Assembly: GCA_945883545.1 (NCBI GenBank)
Contig: CAMCXT010000012.1
Span: 1-64,000, forward strand
Direction: 5' to 3'
Origin: Chitinophaga pinensis
GTDB lineage: Bacteria > Bacteroidota > Bacteroidia > M30B66
Length of the DNA: 64,000 bases
Shown here: positions 38,039 to 48,703 of the stretch, piece after piece
Layout: every line of letters starts with the position of its first letter
Position numbering within the stretch: position 1 is the stretch's first letter
Notes under the pieces: model-generated
What the model was told of the DNA's origin: nothing
The model's database searches: none
What the model saw: the letters and a program-made list of their open reading frames with translations, nothing else
Position numbers and translations under genes: made by a program

Positions 38039-38353
38039 TTAAAATTTCACTGCTGTTCCTGTGGCAATAACCATCAACATGCTTCCACGACCTACGGTTT
38101 CGAAGTCAAGATCAATCCCAATAATTGCATCCGCACCCATTGCTGCAGCTTTCGCTTTCATTTGGGCGAGCGACTCATTTCTTCCTTCTGCCAATACCTT
38201 TTCGTAAGCGCCAGATCTACCGCCAAAAAAATCGGTTAATCCAGCCATAAAGTCTTTAATCACATTGGCGCCAATAATTGTTTCGCCAGTTACAATGCCT
38301 AGATATTGTTGCACCGGTTTGCCTTCGATTGTATTTGTTGTAGTTAAAATCAT
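38039..38353 (-). CDS. YbjQ family (UPF0145) protein
   Basis: MILTTTNTIEGKPVQQYLGIVTGETIIGANVIKDF...AKAAAMGADAIIGIDLDFE. Confidence 0.9.
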   Translation of the reverse strand: MILTTTNTIEGKPVQQYLGIVTGETIIGANVIKDFMAGLTDFFGGRSGAYEKVLAEGRNESLAQMKAKAAAMGADAIIGIDLDFETVGRGSMLMVIATGTAVKF

Positions 38354-38391
38354 AATGGCTTATTTAGATGAAATGGGAAATAATGCGAAAA

Positions 38392-39420
38392 TCAAAGATT
38401 GCGATTCCTTTTCACTTTTTTCCAAAGAAATGCTGTGAAAATTAGCGGAACCAATGCCATCACTGTTAAGGCCAAAATTGAAGCTAACAATGGATCAAGT
38501 TTCAATGTAAATGTACTGAGGACAATTGCTGCCGTTAGAAGCGATAGTAAGGTGAGTTGAATGGTTGCACCAACATGCGACAAACCATTTTCCAATAGTA
38601 AATGGTGAAGATGGTTTCTGTCGCCTTTGAAAGGATTTTTTTTCTTCTGAAGTCGGATGAAAAAAACGCGAGCCATATCGAAAAGAGGCAAACTCATCAA
38701 CGAAAAGGCTGTAAGTGGTAAGCTCAAACGATCCATCGATGGGATAAAATCGAGGCGTGTATGGTTTATTTGTGTGAGGCTGAACGCCAATAAATAGCCC
38801 ACTGGCAAAGAGCCGCCATCTCCCATGAAGATTCTCGGTTTGAGAAAATTGTAAAAGAGAAACGCTAAGAGTGCTCCAGCCATCGAAATACACAAATGGT
38901 ATACATCTGGAGTACCTGTGATGCCCATCCCCAGCATGGCAATGAGACCGAGAGTTCCCGCCAAGCCATTGATGCCGTCAATTAAATTGTAGGCGTTCAC
39001 TGCCCAAAAAGCCATAAAAATGGTAAAAGGCCATTCTAGGGTTGAAATCCAAGCACATTGAGGAAACAAATCAGCCAATGGAATCCTGGCGAAATAGGTG
39101 AGGAGGATTACAGGAATAAACTCTCCCAATAATTTTATCACTGGTCGTGCGGGTTGAAGATCGTCCCATAAACCAACAAAAAACAAGATGAGTAATCCTG
39201 CGAGGAAATATCTGGTATTGAGGATGGTTTCAGGTCCAGCTACAAGTAGAATACTGATAATGAGTGAGCCCATGATGGCCACTCCGCCAAGCCTTGGAAT
39301 TTCAGAAGCGTGATGTTTCCTTTCGTCGGGCTTGTCGAACCAACGACGCTCGCTGGCAAAGCGGATTACCGCAGGTGTCAGGATGAAACAAATCAGAAAA
39401 GAGGTAATAAATGGTAACAA
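38392..39420 (-). CDS. MraY/WecA-like polyprenyl-phosphate sugar-1-phosphate transferase
   Basis: FFVGLWDDLQPARPVIKLL, NAYNLIDGINGLAGTLG, FLKPRIFMGDGGSLPVGYLLA, RNHLHHLLL. Confidence 0.92.
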   Translation of the reverse strand: MLPFITSFLICFILTPAVIRFASERRWFDKPDERKHHASEIPRLGGVAIMGSLIISILLVAGPETILNTRYFLAGLLILFFVGLWDDLQPARPVIKLLGEFIPVILLTYFARIPLADLFPQCAWISTLEWPFTIFMAFWAVNAYNLIDGINGLAGTLGLIAMLGMGITGTPDVYHLCISMAGALLAFLFYNFLKPRIFMGDGGSLPVGYLLAFSLTQINHTRLDFIPSMDRLSLPLTAFSLMSLPLFDMARVFFIRLQKKKNPFKGDRNHLHHLLLENGLSHVGATIQLTLLSLLTAAIVLSTFTLKLDPLLASILALTVMALVPLIFTAFLWKKVKRNRNL

Positions 39421-39443
39421 TCGCGCTCAGTGTGCTGGCGAAA

Positions 39444-40415
39444 TTAATTCTTTTTCATGTTGATCAGGTACCATCTAATCATCCGTTCCATACCATCACG
39501 CATTTCATGGCGCGGCTTGAAGCCTAAATCGCGGATTTTATCGGCTTTGTGATAGGTTTGAGTGCAAAGTTTCTTCACTCGTGCCGAGGAGATTTTTAAA
39601 TTTTTCCCAGTCATTTTAATGGCCAAGTCGAAAGGCAATGCTAGTCCAACTGCAACCCACAATGGAAGTTTAAGTAGGATTTTCTTCCTCAGAAATTCAG
39701 CCTGCATATTGGCGATTTCTTTGCTGCTCATCTGCGGGTAATCGACGTAATTGAAAAGCAATTCGCCCGTTGATGTTTTATCCAACCCAAATAAAGTCGC
39801 ATCTGCAATATTTTCAACATAAGCGAGCGACTTGATGTTGTTACCTTCCGAAATGTGGAAGTACAATCCTTGGTCGATTGCTTTAATCAAGTTGAGCACA
39901 TTTGCCAAATTGTGTGCGCCAAAAACAACAGTCGAACGCACCTGAACCAATCGATTTTGAGCATCGAGTAATGCCCAGTTTCTTAAAATAGCTTCAGCTT
40001 CAAGTTTCGACTTCCCATAAGCATTTGTTGGCGAAGGTTCCGTGTTTTCATCCGTTGGTCCAGGATTCCCTTTGTGCCCATAAACTGCCACCGAAGAGAA
40101 ATTAATCACCTTTCTAATGTTGTGGGTTTGGGCTACTTCAATGAGATTTTTGGCTCCTCCAACATTGGTGTCGAAATATGCAGATTCATTGATGCCAAAA
40201 TCGTGGTGCATGGCTGCCAAATGGATAATCATAGTGCATCCTTTTGCTGCATCAGAAAATGCTTTCAAGTCACGAATATCACCCAAAACATGGCTTGCAT
40301 GCGATGGGTAATCGGGTAATCGAATGTCGAATAAGACTACTTCTGCATGCTTCAAACGGTCAACAAAGTAGCGACCGATGAAACCTGAACCTCCGGTGAT
40401 AAGCACTTTTTCCAT
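39444..40415 (-). CDS. NAD-dependent epimerase/dehydratase
   Basis: MEKVLITGGSGFIGRYFVDRL (GxxGxxG), YGKSKLEAE (YxxxK). Confidence 0.9.
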   Translation of the reverse strand: MEKVLITGGSGFIGRYFVDRLKHAEVVLFDIRLPDYPSHASHVLGDIRDLKAFSDAAKGCTMIIHLAAMHHDFGINESAYFDTNVGGAKNLIEVAQTHNIRKVINFSSVAVYGHKGNPGPTDENTEPSPTNAYGKSKLEAEAILRNWALLDAQNRLVQVRSTVVFGAHNLANVLNLIKAIDQGLYFHISEGNNIKSLAYVENIADATLFGLDKTSTGELLFNYVDYPQMSSKEIANMQAEFLRKKILLKLPLWVAVGLALPFDLAIKMTGKNLKISSARVKKLCTQTYHKADKIRDLGFKPRHEMRDGMERMIRWYLINMKKN

Positions 40416-40456
40416 GCGGTGGCGAAGGTAATTGATAATTTTCTGATTGGTAGTAA

Positions 40457-41716
40457 TTAAACCGCCGATGCTGTGAGCTCCAAAACAGTGATTTCAGGTC
40501 TGATGCCAACTCTGCCTAGATATCCCAAGAAGCCCAAGCCACGGTTAACATAAAGGTGTTGGTTGCCATTTGAATAGAGGCCTGCCCATTGTGGATAAAC
40601 ATATTGCGAAGGACTCCACTTAAATCCAGGTATTTCAATTCCAAATTGGAAGCCATGGGTATGGCCCGAAAGGGTTAAATCGATCTCAGGGTGTTCCTTC
40701 AGAATTTTGGCCTCCCAATGCGATGGATCATGCGAAAGAAGAATTTTCACTGGAACATCATCCATGCCTAGTTGCGCTTTTTTCATGTCTCCTTTCCTAG
40801 GGAATCTTAACGCTGCCCCCCAATTTTCGACTCCGACTAACCCAATTTTCTCACCGTTTTTCTCGATGATTCTATGCTCGTTGCGCAAGAGATCCCAACC
40901 CATTTCTTTGTGAATCACGAACAATCTTTCCAAATTCGCTTGCTTCAACTCTGGAGTATCCCACAGCACATAATCGCCATAATCGTGATTTCCTAAAACG
41001 GAAAATATGCCTAAAGGCGCGCTCAAGTTTTTCCAAACGTTTTTGTAAGGCTCTGCTTCATCCGACCGATCATTCACCAAATCTCCAGTGAAAAAGATCA
41101 AGTCAGGTTTTTCGTTCATGATCATTTCTACTGCATTTTTAAAATGTGCATCTGAAATGAAAGAACCACTGTGAATGTCTGATATCTGGACTATTTTCAA
41201 GCCTTCAAATGCTGCAGGAAGTTTCGCGATGGGAATCTTTTTTCGCTGGATTTTAAAGTCAAAAGCGGTTTTCACCATTCCATAAATCATGGTGCCGAAA
41301 GGAATTGCTGCAAGTGTTAGTGCAGTGTAACTGATAAATTTTCCTCTGCTCATTCCACCTTTTACCGCTGGTAAGTCTGTGCCTTTGTTGAAAAAAGCAA
41401 CTATCCATTTCACACCTCTCCCAATATCTTCAAACATCAATGGCAAAGAACCAATGAGCTTCGAGATGAACAAAATCATGTAAAAACAGAAAATGTAAAG
41501 TCCAACTATTCTGTTGATCACCGGATTTTTATAGGTGATTATATTGAACAGCACGAAAATCGCCCCTGAAATTGTGATGCCCCAATAAATCCTGCTGGCT
41601 AGAATTCTTTTTGATTCCGCCCAAGTAGCTGTAACAGTTTTGAGAGATTGAAAAAAGTAAAGGTCAACTAACACGATGATCGATAAAACGATCAGAAAGC
41701 GAAAAATCATAGTCAT
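40457..41716 (-). CDS. membrane-anchored metallophosphoesterase
   Basis: KIVQISDIHSG, FFTGDLVNDR, VLGNHDYGD, LSGHTHGFQFG. ATG at 41716 (track 41752). Confidence 0.9.
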   Translation of the reverse strand: MTMIFRFLIVLSIIVLVDLYFFQSLKTVTATWAESKRILASRIYWGITISGAIFVLFNIITYKNPVINRIVGLYIFCFYMILFISKLIGSLPLMFEDIGRGVKWIVAFFNKGTDLPAVKGGMSRGKFISYTALTLAAIPFGTMIYGMVKTAFDFKIQRKKIPIAKLPAAFEGLKIVQISDIHSGSFISDAHFKNAVEMIMNEKPDLIFFTGDLVNDRSDEAEPYKNVWKNLSAPLGIFSVLGNHDYGDYVLWDTPELKQANLERLFVIHKEMGWDLLRNEHRIIEKNGEKIGLVGVENWGAALRFPRKGDMKKAQLGMDDVPVKILLSHDPSHWEAKILKEHPEIDLTLSGHTHGFQFGIEIPGFKWSPSQYVYPQWAGLYSNGNQHLYVNRGLGFLGYLGRVGIRPEITVLELTASAV

Positions 41717-41784
41717 TTGTGAATGGCTGCCAGCTTGGCAAATGGCATGCAATTAGACTGCACCTTTTCTTATCTAACCGAATT

Positions 41785-42606
41785 ATGGCAGAAATTATTT
41801 CTATTAGCACTCCTAGAATGCCCGAAATACAACAAGTTCAAGATGCTGAAGTTATTAAACAAGCTGAGAAAAGAAAAGTTGTGTTTAGTGCCATATTTGC
41901 AGGGATTTTCCTGACAGCAATTTGGTTGATTTTTGCGTTCGATGCATTTTTCGATCTGCATTTGGCTCGTTTCGGACTTCAACCTAGATCATTAATAGGT
42001 TTACGTGGTGTATTATTTTCCCCATTTATTCATGGAGATCACAATCATATCGCTTCGAATAGTCTGCCATTGTTTCTGCTTTTTGCTGGCGCGATTTATT
42101 TTTATAGAGGATTAGCTTTTTCTGTGCTTTGGAAAATCTGGCTCATCACAGGGATTGCAGTATGGATTTTTGGTCGAGATAGTTTGCACATTGGGGCCAG
42201 TGGAATTGTTTACGGTTTAGCTTCATTTATGGCTATCAGCGGGATGTTGAGGAATGATACTCGACTCTTAGCAGTGTCCTTTTTAACGATATTTCTATAT
42301 GGTGGAATGGTATGGGGCGTTCTTCCACTTTTTAAGCATGTTTCATGGGAATCGCATTTGGCAGGTGCCCTTTCGGGGATTTATTGCGCTGTAATTTATC
42401 GGAAACAAGGTCCGCCGCTGCCAGTTTATTTCAAAGATGAGGAGGAATTAGAAATCCCCGAAGAGGAAATTCAAATCCCTGTAATACGCGTTAATCCTGA
42501 TGATCCTCTTCAGCATCATACCGGACAACCCGGAATTCGAATTTATTATCGTGTAATTCCAGCCGAAACAAAGATTATTGATCCACCACAGGATTCGAAT
42601 TCCTAA
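41785..42606 (+). CDS. rhomboid family intramembrane serine protease
   Basis: HGDHNHIASNSLPLF, SLHIGASGIVYGL (GxSG), SWESHLAGALSGI. ATG at 41785. Confidence 0.88.
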   Translation: MAEIISISTPRMPEIQQVQDAEVIKQAEKRKVVFSAIFAGIFLTAIWLIFAFDAFFDLHLARFGLQPRSLIGLRGVLFSPFIHGDHNHIASNSLPLFLLFAGAIYFYRGLAFSVLWKIWLITGIAVWIFGRDSLHIGASGIVYGLASFMAISGMLRNDTRLLAVSFLTIFLYGGMVWGVLPLFKHVSWESHLAGALSGIYCAVIYRKQGPPLPVYFKDEEELEIPEEEIQIPVIRVNPDDPLQHHTGQPGIRIYYRVIPAETKIIDPPQDSNS

Positions 42607-42615
42607 TTTCGCGGC

Positions 42616-44490
42616 GTGAATTACCTACAGGTCGATCAATTGACCAAAACTTACGGCGAACGGATTTTATTCCGTGATATTTCATTCGGACTACAACAAG
42701 GACAAAAAACCGCACTCGTTGCCAAAAACGGAGCAGGGAAGTCAACCTTACTGCGCATTCTAACAGGCAGAGAAGTGGCTGATAGCGGCAACGTGGTATT
42801 TAGGAACGGATTGAGTGTAGCTTACCTCGATCAACATCCACCTTTTGATCCTGAATTGACCATTCAAGAAACCGTTTTTGCATGGAAGGATCCTCGCATG
42901 GAAGCCATTCGCAAGTATGAATTTCTGCTTGAAACCAACGGTGATCCTGACGAATTGCAAAGGGTTATCCGTGAGGTTGATGATCTGAAAGCTTGGGATG
43001 TAGAAGCCAAAGTGAAAGAAATTCTTGGTCGTTTAGACATTCATGAGCTGGACCAGAAAATGGGAACGCTCTCCGGCGGGCAAAGAAAGCGTGTTTCATT
43101 GGCTGCGCTGCTTATTCGTGAGCCTGATTTGCTCATTCTCGATGAACCAACCAACCACCTCGACATCGACATGATCGAATGGTTAGAGGGTTGGTTACGC
43201 CAGTCGAATTTAACCTTGCTGATGGTAACGCACGACCGCTATTTCCTCGACAATGTTTGCAACGACATTATTGAAATGGAACGTGAATCAGTTCAGCGCT
43301 TCAAAGGAAATTACGCCTACTACCTCGAAAAGAAAGAGTCAATGCGTGAAGCTTTCAACAGCGAAGTTGAAAAGGCTCGAAATACATATACACGCGAATT
43401 AGAGTGGATGCGCAGAATGCCTAAGGCGCGCGGCACAAAGTCTAAAGCGAGAATCGATCAATTTTACGATATCAAAGACAAGGCTCACCAGCGGATCAAA
43501 GATGATCAGGTTCAGTTGAGCGTGAAAATGAACCGTTTAGGCGGGAAAATTCTTGAATTGGTAAAGGTTTCAAAGGGCTATGGCGATAGAACTTTGATAG
43601 AACCTTTTACCTACACCTTCAAAAAAGGAGAAAAAATTGGGATCGTTGGAAAGAACGGTTGCGGTAAATCAACCTTGTTGAAGATGATTACTGGAGAATT
43701 AGAGACCGATTCAGGGAAAATCACCACCGGAGAAACAGTCATTTTTGGCTATTACTCGCAGGATGGAATGAAAATGAGCGATGAGAAGCGTGTGATAGAA
43801 ATCGTGAAAGATGTAGCCGATGTTATTCCACTTGCGGATGGAAGAAGCCTCACTGCATCTCAACTGCTTCAACTTTTTCTTTTCCCACCTCAAATGCAAT
43901 ACACGCCTGTCGGAAAGTTGAGTGGAGGCGAAAAACGACGATTGTATTTGCTTACTGTTTTGATGAAGAATCCAAACTTCCTCATTCTCGATGAGCCGAC
44001 GAACGATTTGGATATCCAAACACTTAATATCCTTCAGGATTTCCTAGAAAACTTTGGTGGTTGCGTCCTCATTGTTTCCCACGACCGTTATTTCATGGAC
44101 ATTCTAGCCGATCACTTGTTTGTGTTCGAGGGAGCTGGCGTGATTCGGGATTACAATGGAAATTATACCGATTATCGTTTAGAGCTTTTAGAATTAGAAA
44201 AGGCACGCCAGAATCAGTCGTCATCAGCACCTAAGCCTGTTGTTGTTCAGGAACCTGTTGCTCCAAAGAAAGAAAAGGTAAAGCCTTCTTTCAAGGAAAC
44301 CCATGAATTCGAACAAATTGAAAAGGAACTTCCGAAACTAGAGGAGCGTATCGCAGTGCTTGCAGCAGAAATGAACAGTGGAATTTCTGATCATGTGCGG
44401 TTGAAAGAAATCAGTGAGGAAGTGAAAGCCCTTACAGAAACATTGGAGCAGAAATCAATGCGTTGGCTCGAACTCGCCGAAAAGATGTAA
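42616..44490 (+). CDS. ABC-F family ATP-binding protein (Uup/EttA-like)
   Basis: Two ATPase domains: GAGKSTLL/LSGGQRKRVSLAALL and GCGKSTLL/LSGGEKRRLYLLTVL; C-terminal coiled coil. GTG start. Confidence 0.93.
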   Translation: MNYLQVDQLTKTYGERILFRDISFGLQQGQKTALVAKNGAGKSTLLRILTGREVADSGNVVFRNGLSVAYLDQHPPFDPELTIQETVFAWKDPRMEAIRKYEFLLETNGDPDELQRVIREVDDLKAWDVEAKVKEILGRLDIHELDQKMGTLSGGQRKRVSLAALLIREPDLLILDEPTNHLDIDMIEWLEGWLRQSNLTLLMVTHDRYFLDNVCNDIIEMERESVQRFKGNYAYYLEKKESMREAFNSEVEKARNTYTRELEWMRRMPKARGTKSKARIDQFYDIKDKAHQRIKDDQVQLSVKMNRLGGKILELVKVSKGYGDRTLIEPFTYTFKKGEKIGIVGKNGCGKSTLLKMITGELETDSGKITTGETVIFGYYSQDGMKMSDEKRVIEIVKDVADVIPLADGRSLTASQLLQLFLFPPQMQYTPVGKLSGGEKRRLYLLTVLMKNPNFLILDEPTNDLDIQTLNILQDFLENFGGCVLIVSHDRYFMDILADHLFVFEGAGVIRDYNGNYTDYRLELLELEKARQNQSSSAPKPVVVQEPVAPKKEKVKPSFKETHEFEQIEKELPKLEERIAVLAAEMNSGISDHVRLKEISEEVKALTETLEQKSMRWLELAEKM

Positions 44491-44505
44491 TCATTTTCGC
44501 ATAGG

Positions 44506-44922
44506 TTAATTGGCATTGATCACTTCGGTGCGCGACAAGGAATCTTGCCAGCCTTTTCTTTCTGGGTGAAAAAGTATAGCGATGATGCCTCCGAAAATTG
44601 CAGCAATCGAAAGGAATTTAGCTGCATTTCGGCCAATCGATTGTAGTGCATCTACCTTTTTGCCTTTGAAGTCGATTACTCTCAAACTCATCATCATTTT
44701 ACCCGGGGATGCCTGATAATCGGAGCTTTCCCAGATTGCCCAATACAGAAACAATCCGACCGTTGAAAAAATGCTTATAACTTTTTGTGCTTGAGGAGAT
44801 CCAGTGTTGCCAACTATCATGAAAACGATAGCAGCGGAAAAGATGCTCATGATAAAAGCATCGATGATATCGGCTATTGCTCTTTTGAAAAATGAAGGAT
44901 AATTAATTTGAGGCATGTTCAT
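44506..44922 (-). CDS. RDD family membrane protein
   Basis: FKRAIADIIDAFIMSIFSA...SSDYQASPGKMMMSLRVIDFKGKKVDALQSIGRNAAKFLS. Confidence 0.88.
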   Translation of the reverse strand: MNMPQINYPSFFKRAIADIIDAFIMSIFSAAIVFMIVGNTGSPQAQKVISIFSTVGLFLYWAIWESSDYQASPGKMMMSLRVIDFKGKKVDALQSIGRNAAKFLSIAAIFGGIIAILFHPERKGWQDSLSRTEVINAN

Positions 44923-44990
44923 TGTTTATAAATTAATATTCGAATTTAGAATCCTCAAAAAATCAAAACTAATCTCTTAATCTCAATTCC

Positions 44991-46031
44991 ATGCAAAGAG
45001 CAATCATTCTTTTTCTGGTTTTCCTGATAATTTCTTCTTGCAAAGTAACCAATGTTTCTTATTCGGGATTGCGACCTGCCGATGTTACACTTCCAAAAGA
45101 AATTCAGAATGTAGTTTTGGTAAATCGTTACAAAGCCGATCGAAGAAATCAATGGTTAAATGTTGTGGAAGGTCTTTTTACTGGTGAGATTTTGTTTGCA
45201 GACAAAAGAGGTGTTGAGCAATCTCTTGCAGCGTTACAAACAAGACTACAAGATGGACCGAAATACAATGTAGCTATTGCCAGTGAGCAATTAACAGGCA
45301 CAGGAACTGGTATAATTCCTCCTCCACTTACATCTAACCAAATCTGGGAACTCTGTCAAATCAACAATGCCGATGCAGTTGTAGCTATTGAAAGTTTTGA
45401 CTCAGATATAAATATCACTGCCGAACCAAGGCAACGCAAGCGCACTGTTAATGGACAGGAAGTCATAGAAAATTATTTCGAGGCGATCGAACAGGTTCGA
45501 ATCAATATGACTTGGAGAACTTATAATGGGAAAAATGGAAATGTGATAGATCAACATACTATGGTGGCTCAACGTGCATTTACTGCAACAGGCTTAACGC
45601 CAGATATAGCTAGAAGAGGATTGATTTTTCCCGTGGATGCCATCATGCGAACTGCCTTTGAAGGAGGCGATTCATATGGCATTCGAATTTCCCCATCTTG
45701 GGTGAATTATGTAAGAGAGATTTATACAAAGGGTTCCCGTTCGGGACAAATGAAGGCTGCCAAGCGGATGGCTATTCGTGGAGATTGGGAAGGCGCAGCA
45801 AAGATTTGGGAAAGACTTTCACAGTCGGACAATGAAAAAATCGCTAAACGATCCTCTTACAATAGAGCTGTAGCCGCCGAATTTATGGGCAACTACGAAG
45901 AAGCTTTAACCTGGGCTAGAAAGGCAGCCGATCAATACGGACTTCGAAGAGCCGACCGATACATTTGGACGATCAAAGCCCGATTGGGTGAATTACAAAG
46001 GTTGGATCAGCAGATGGAAGATGTAAAATAA
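44991..46031 (+). CDS. lipoprotein of DUF6340 type (unknown function)
   Basis: Lipobox-like LIISSCK, PADVTLPKEIQNVVLVNRYKAD, C-terminal TPR-like region. Confidence 0.75.
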   Translation: MQRAIILFLVFLIISSCKVTNVSYSGLRPADVTLPKEIQNVVLVNRYKADRRNQWLNVVEGLFTGEILFADKRGVEQSLAALQTRLQDGPKYNVAIASEQLTGTGTGIIPPPLTSNQIWELCQINNADAVVAIESFDSDINITAEPRQRKRTVNGQEVIENYFEAIEQVRINMTWRTYNGKNGNVIDQHTMVAQRAFTATGLTPDIARRGLIFPVDAIMRTAFEGGDSYGIRISPSWVNYVREIYTKGSRSGQMKAAKRMAIRGDWEGAAKIWERLSQSDNEKIAKRSSYNRAVAAEFMGNYEEALTWARKAADQYGLRRADRYIWTIKARLGELQRLDQQMEDVK

Positions 46032-46168
46032 TTCTTATCCTCTGATGTGATAATTTAGGAAACCATGAAGAACTGAAGCGAATTTTCCAGGATTTCAATA
46101 AATCACTAGAACTAAACTGCCAAAAGAATTGATTACCGCATGAAGCGTGATTCAACCGCAACAAGAAT

Positions 46169-46208
46169 AAAACCCTCGATCTGGAATCATCTTCCGATCG
46201 AGGGTTTT
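46169..46208. terminator. bidirectional intrinsic terminator between convergent genes
   Basis: AAAACCCTCGATC (46169-46181) / GATCGAGGGTTTT (46196-46208), inner GGAA/TTCC extension. Confidence 0.9.
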
Positions 46209-46224
46209 GTCATTTTGTGGTAAA

Positions 46225-47172
46225 TCAAATCCCAATTGGGTGCCAGGTTGTTTTTACTTCAATGAAATCTTGAATTCTGTAGGGATTTTCTTCTTTAGGT
46301 TCGAACCAATTTGATACGAATTCAATTCGCGCTCTTTTAACATTGAGCGCTGAAAGGGTTTCTACTTCTTTAATTTCCTCCGCTTTGTTGCTGTGCAGGT
46401 AGATAGCATTTACATCCATATGGTTTGCCATGTGCGCCAGCAACTCTTTTCTAGTGCCTGTGAGTATGTTTACCACGCCTGCAGGTATGTCGGAGGTTGC
46501 GATTACTTCTGCCAATGTAACGGCACTAAGCGCTTTGCTTTCAGAAGCCAAAACAACACAGGTATTTCCACCTGCGATAACTGGAGCCATCACGGAAATA
46601 AGTCCCAATAAACCACTTTCTTCGGCTGCAACAATAGTAACGACACCTGTGGGCTCGTTCGACGAAAAATTGAAATGTGATGAACTCACAGGATTTACAG
46701 AACTGAAAATAGCATTGAATTTATCGCACCAACCTGCATAATAAATTAGTCGATCGATGGCGGTTTCAGTTTCATTGATAGCAGCTTCTTTTGTAGCACC
46801 CATCAGTTGTAGTTCTTCAATGAACTGAGATGAACGGGTTTCGAGCATTTCTGCCAATCTGTAAAGGATTTGCGATTTGTTCAAGCCTGCTCGGGCTGCC
46901 CACTTTTCTTGAGCTTCTCTAGCTGCTACAACGGCATTCCGGATGTCTTTTCGCGATGAAAGGCAAAGATTCACAATGCTGCCATCGGAAAGAGTTAATG
47001 GATAATATCTTCCCGATTCGGTGCGAGGGAATTGCCCATTGATGAAAATCTTATAGGTTTTTTGCACTTTGATTCTTGAACTGCCTGTTTGCTTCTTTTC
47101 AGCCTGACCGTTGTTTTGTGCAACAACGGTCTTTTTTGCAGTTGGTTTTTTAGGTGTTGAGGTATTTGCCAT
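46225..47172 (-). CDS. truncated aldehyde dehydrogenase-like protein, predicted non-catalytic
   Basis: ALDH N-terminal fold recognisable (YKIFINGQFPRTESGRYYPL..., SDIPAGVVNILTG) but no catalytic Cys motif, no LELGGK and no VVLKPAE Lys; only 315 aa. Confidence 0.85.
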   Translation of the reverse strand: MANTSTPKKPTAKKTVVAQNNGQAEKKQTGSSRIKVQKTYKIFINGQFPRTESGRYYPLTLSDGSIVNLCLSSRKDIRNAVVAAREAQEKWAARAGLNKSQILYRLAEMLETRSSQFIEELQLMGATKEAAINETETAIDRLIYYAGWCDKFNAIFSSVNPVSSSHFNFSSNEPTGVVTIVAAEESGLLGLISVMAPVIAGGNTCVVLASESKALSAVTLAEVIATSDIPAGVVNILTGTRKELLAHMANHMDVNAIYLHSNKAEEIKEVETLSALNVKRARIEFVSNWFEPKEENPYRIQDFIEVKTTWHPIGI

Positions 47173-47191
47173 CTGAATTTTCTTAGACTGA

Positions 47192-48691
47192 TTAACGAAG
47201 ATTTAAATAAGGCAACAAGCCATGTAAGCCCCCTTCTCTGCCGAAACCGCTTTCACGAAATCCTCCAAATGGAGAAGAAGGATCAAACTTATTGTAGGTA
47301 TTTGCCCAAACAACACCAGCTTTTAGTTTGGTTGTCATGTTGAAGATCTTCGATCCTTTATCGGTCCAAACACCAGCACTTAATCCATATGGAGTGTTGT
47401 TTGCCTTTTCGATAACCTCTTCAACTGTTCTAAAAGTTTGAACAGCTAGAACAGGACCAAAGATTTCCTCTTGAACCACTCTGTGGCTTTGTGAGGTGTT
47501 TAAGAAAAGGGTTGGTTTACAGAAATATCCTTTGGATGGAATGCTACAGTTGGGTTGAAAAACCTCTCCACCTTCATTCACTCCGATCTTTAAGTATTCG
47601 TTGATTTTCTTAAGTTGCTCAGGCGAATTAATCGCACCGATGTCTGTGTTTTTGTCCATCGGATCGCCGACAATTAGCGATGCCATTCTGTCTTTAAGTT
47701 TTCGGATCACTTTATCGGCAACTCCTTCTTGTACAAAAAGTCTTGAGCCAGCGCAGCAAACGTGGCCTTGATTGAAAAAGATACCATTTACAATGCCTTC
47801 TACTGCTTGGTCGAGTGCAGCATCTTCGAAGATGATATTTGCTGCTTTTCCGCCAAGTTCAAGGGTTAATTTTTTGCCTGTTCCTGCGATGGCTTTTTGG
47901 ATCAATTTCCCTACATCGGTCGAGCCAGTAAAGGCGATTTTATCAATGTCAGGGTGATTTACAATAGCTGCTCCTGTGGCACCAGCACCAGTAACGATGT
48001 TTACAACACCTGCAGGCAATCCCGATTCTTCAATGATTTCAGCAAGTTTTAGTGCTGTGAGTGGTGTTGATTCTGCGGGTTTAAGTACAACCGTATTTCC
48101 TGCCGCAAGTGCAGGCGCGATTTTCCATGCTGCCATCAGCAATGGGAAATTCCACGGAATAATTTGACCTGCAACGCCAATCGATTCTGGATTTTTACCT
48201 GGAAATGCATATTCAAGTTTATCGGCCCAACCTGCATAATAGAAAAAGTGATTGGCTGCCAATGGAATATCAATATCTCGACTTTCGCGGATTGGTTTAC
48301 CTCCATCCATTGATTCGATTACCGCGAATTCTCTCGCTCTTTCTTGAATCAATCGAGCAATTCGGTATATGTATTTTGCTCTTTCACGAGCGGGCATTTT
48401 CGACCAAACGTTTTCGTAAGCAGCACGAGCAGCTTTCACTGCTTTGTCGACATCTTCTTGAGTGCCTTCAGCTACCTTCGCCAAAACCTGTTCTGTTGAA
48501 GGGTTGATGGTTTCAAAGTAACCTCCTTTACTTGGCTTTACCCAAGTGCCATTGATGAAGAGGTCGTATTGTTTTTTCAGGCGGATGTGTGCACTTGATT
48601 CAGGTGCGGGTGTATAGATGAGCGCTTTACTGAAGTCTAAACTTGGTTCGGCTGCCTGCTGCTGGTGTTTTTTATCTTGTTTTTTCGACAT
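47192..48691 (-). CDS. aldehyde dehydrogenase (catalytically complete)
   Basis: IPWNFPLLMAAWKIAPALAAGNTVVLKPAE, LTLELGGKAANIIF, FFNQGHVCCAGSRLFV. Confidence 0.93.
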   Translation of the reverse strand: MSKKQDKKHQQQAAEPSLDFSKALIYTPAPESSAHIRLKKQYDLFINGTWVKPSKGGYFETINPSTEQVLAKVAEGTQEDVDKAVKAARAAYENVWSKMPARERAKYIYRIARLIQERAREFAVIESMDGGKPIRESRDIDIPLAANHFFYYAGWADKLEYAFPGKNPESIGVAGQIIPWNFPLLMAAWKIAPALAAGNTVVLKPAESTPLTALKLAEIIEESGLPAGVVNIVTGAGATGAAIVNHPDIDKIAFTGSTDVGKLIQKAIAGTGKKLTLELGGKAANIIFEDAALDQAVEGIVNGIFFNQGHVCCAGSRLFVQEGVADKVIRKLKDRMASLIVGDPMDKNTDIGAINSPEQLKKINEYLKIGVNEGGEVFQPNCSIPSKGYFCKPTLFLNTSQSHRVVQEEIFGPVLAVQTFRTVEEVIEKANNTPYGLSAGVWTDKGSKIFNMTTKLKAGVVWANTYNKFDPSSPFGGFRESGFGREGGLHGLLPYLNLR

Positions 48692-48703
48692 GTGCTGTCA
48701 GGA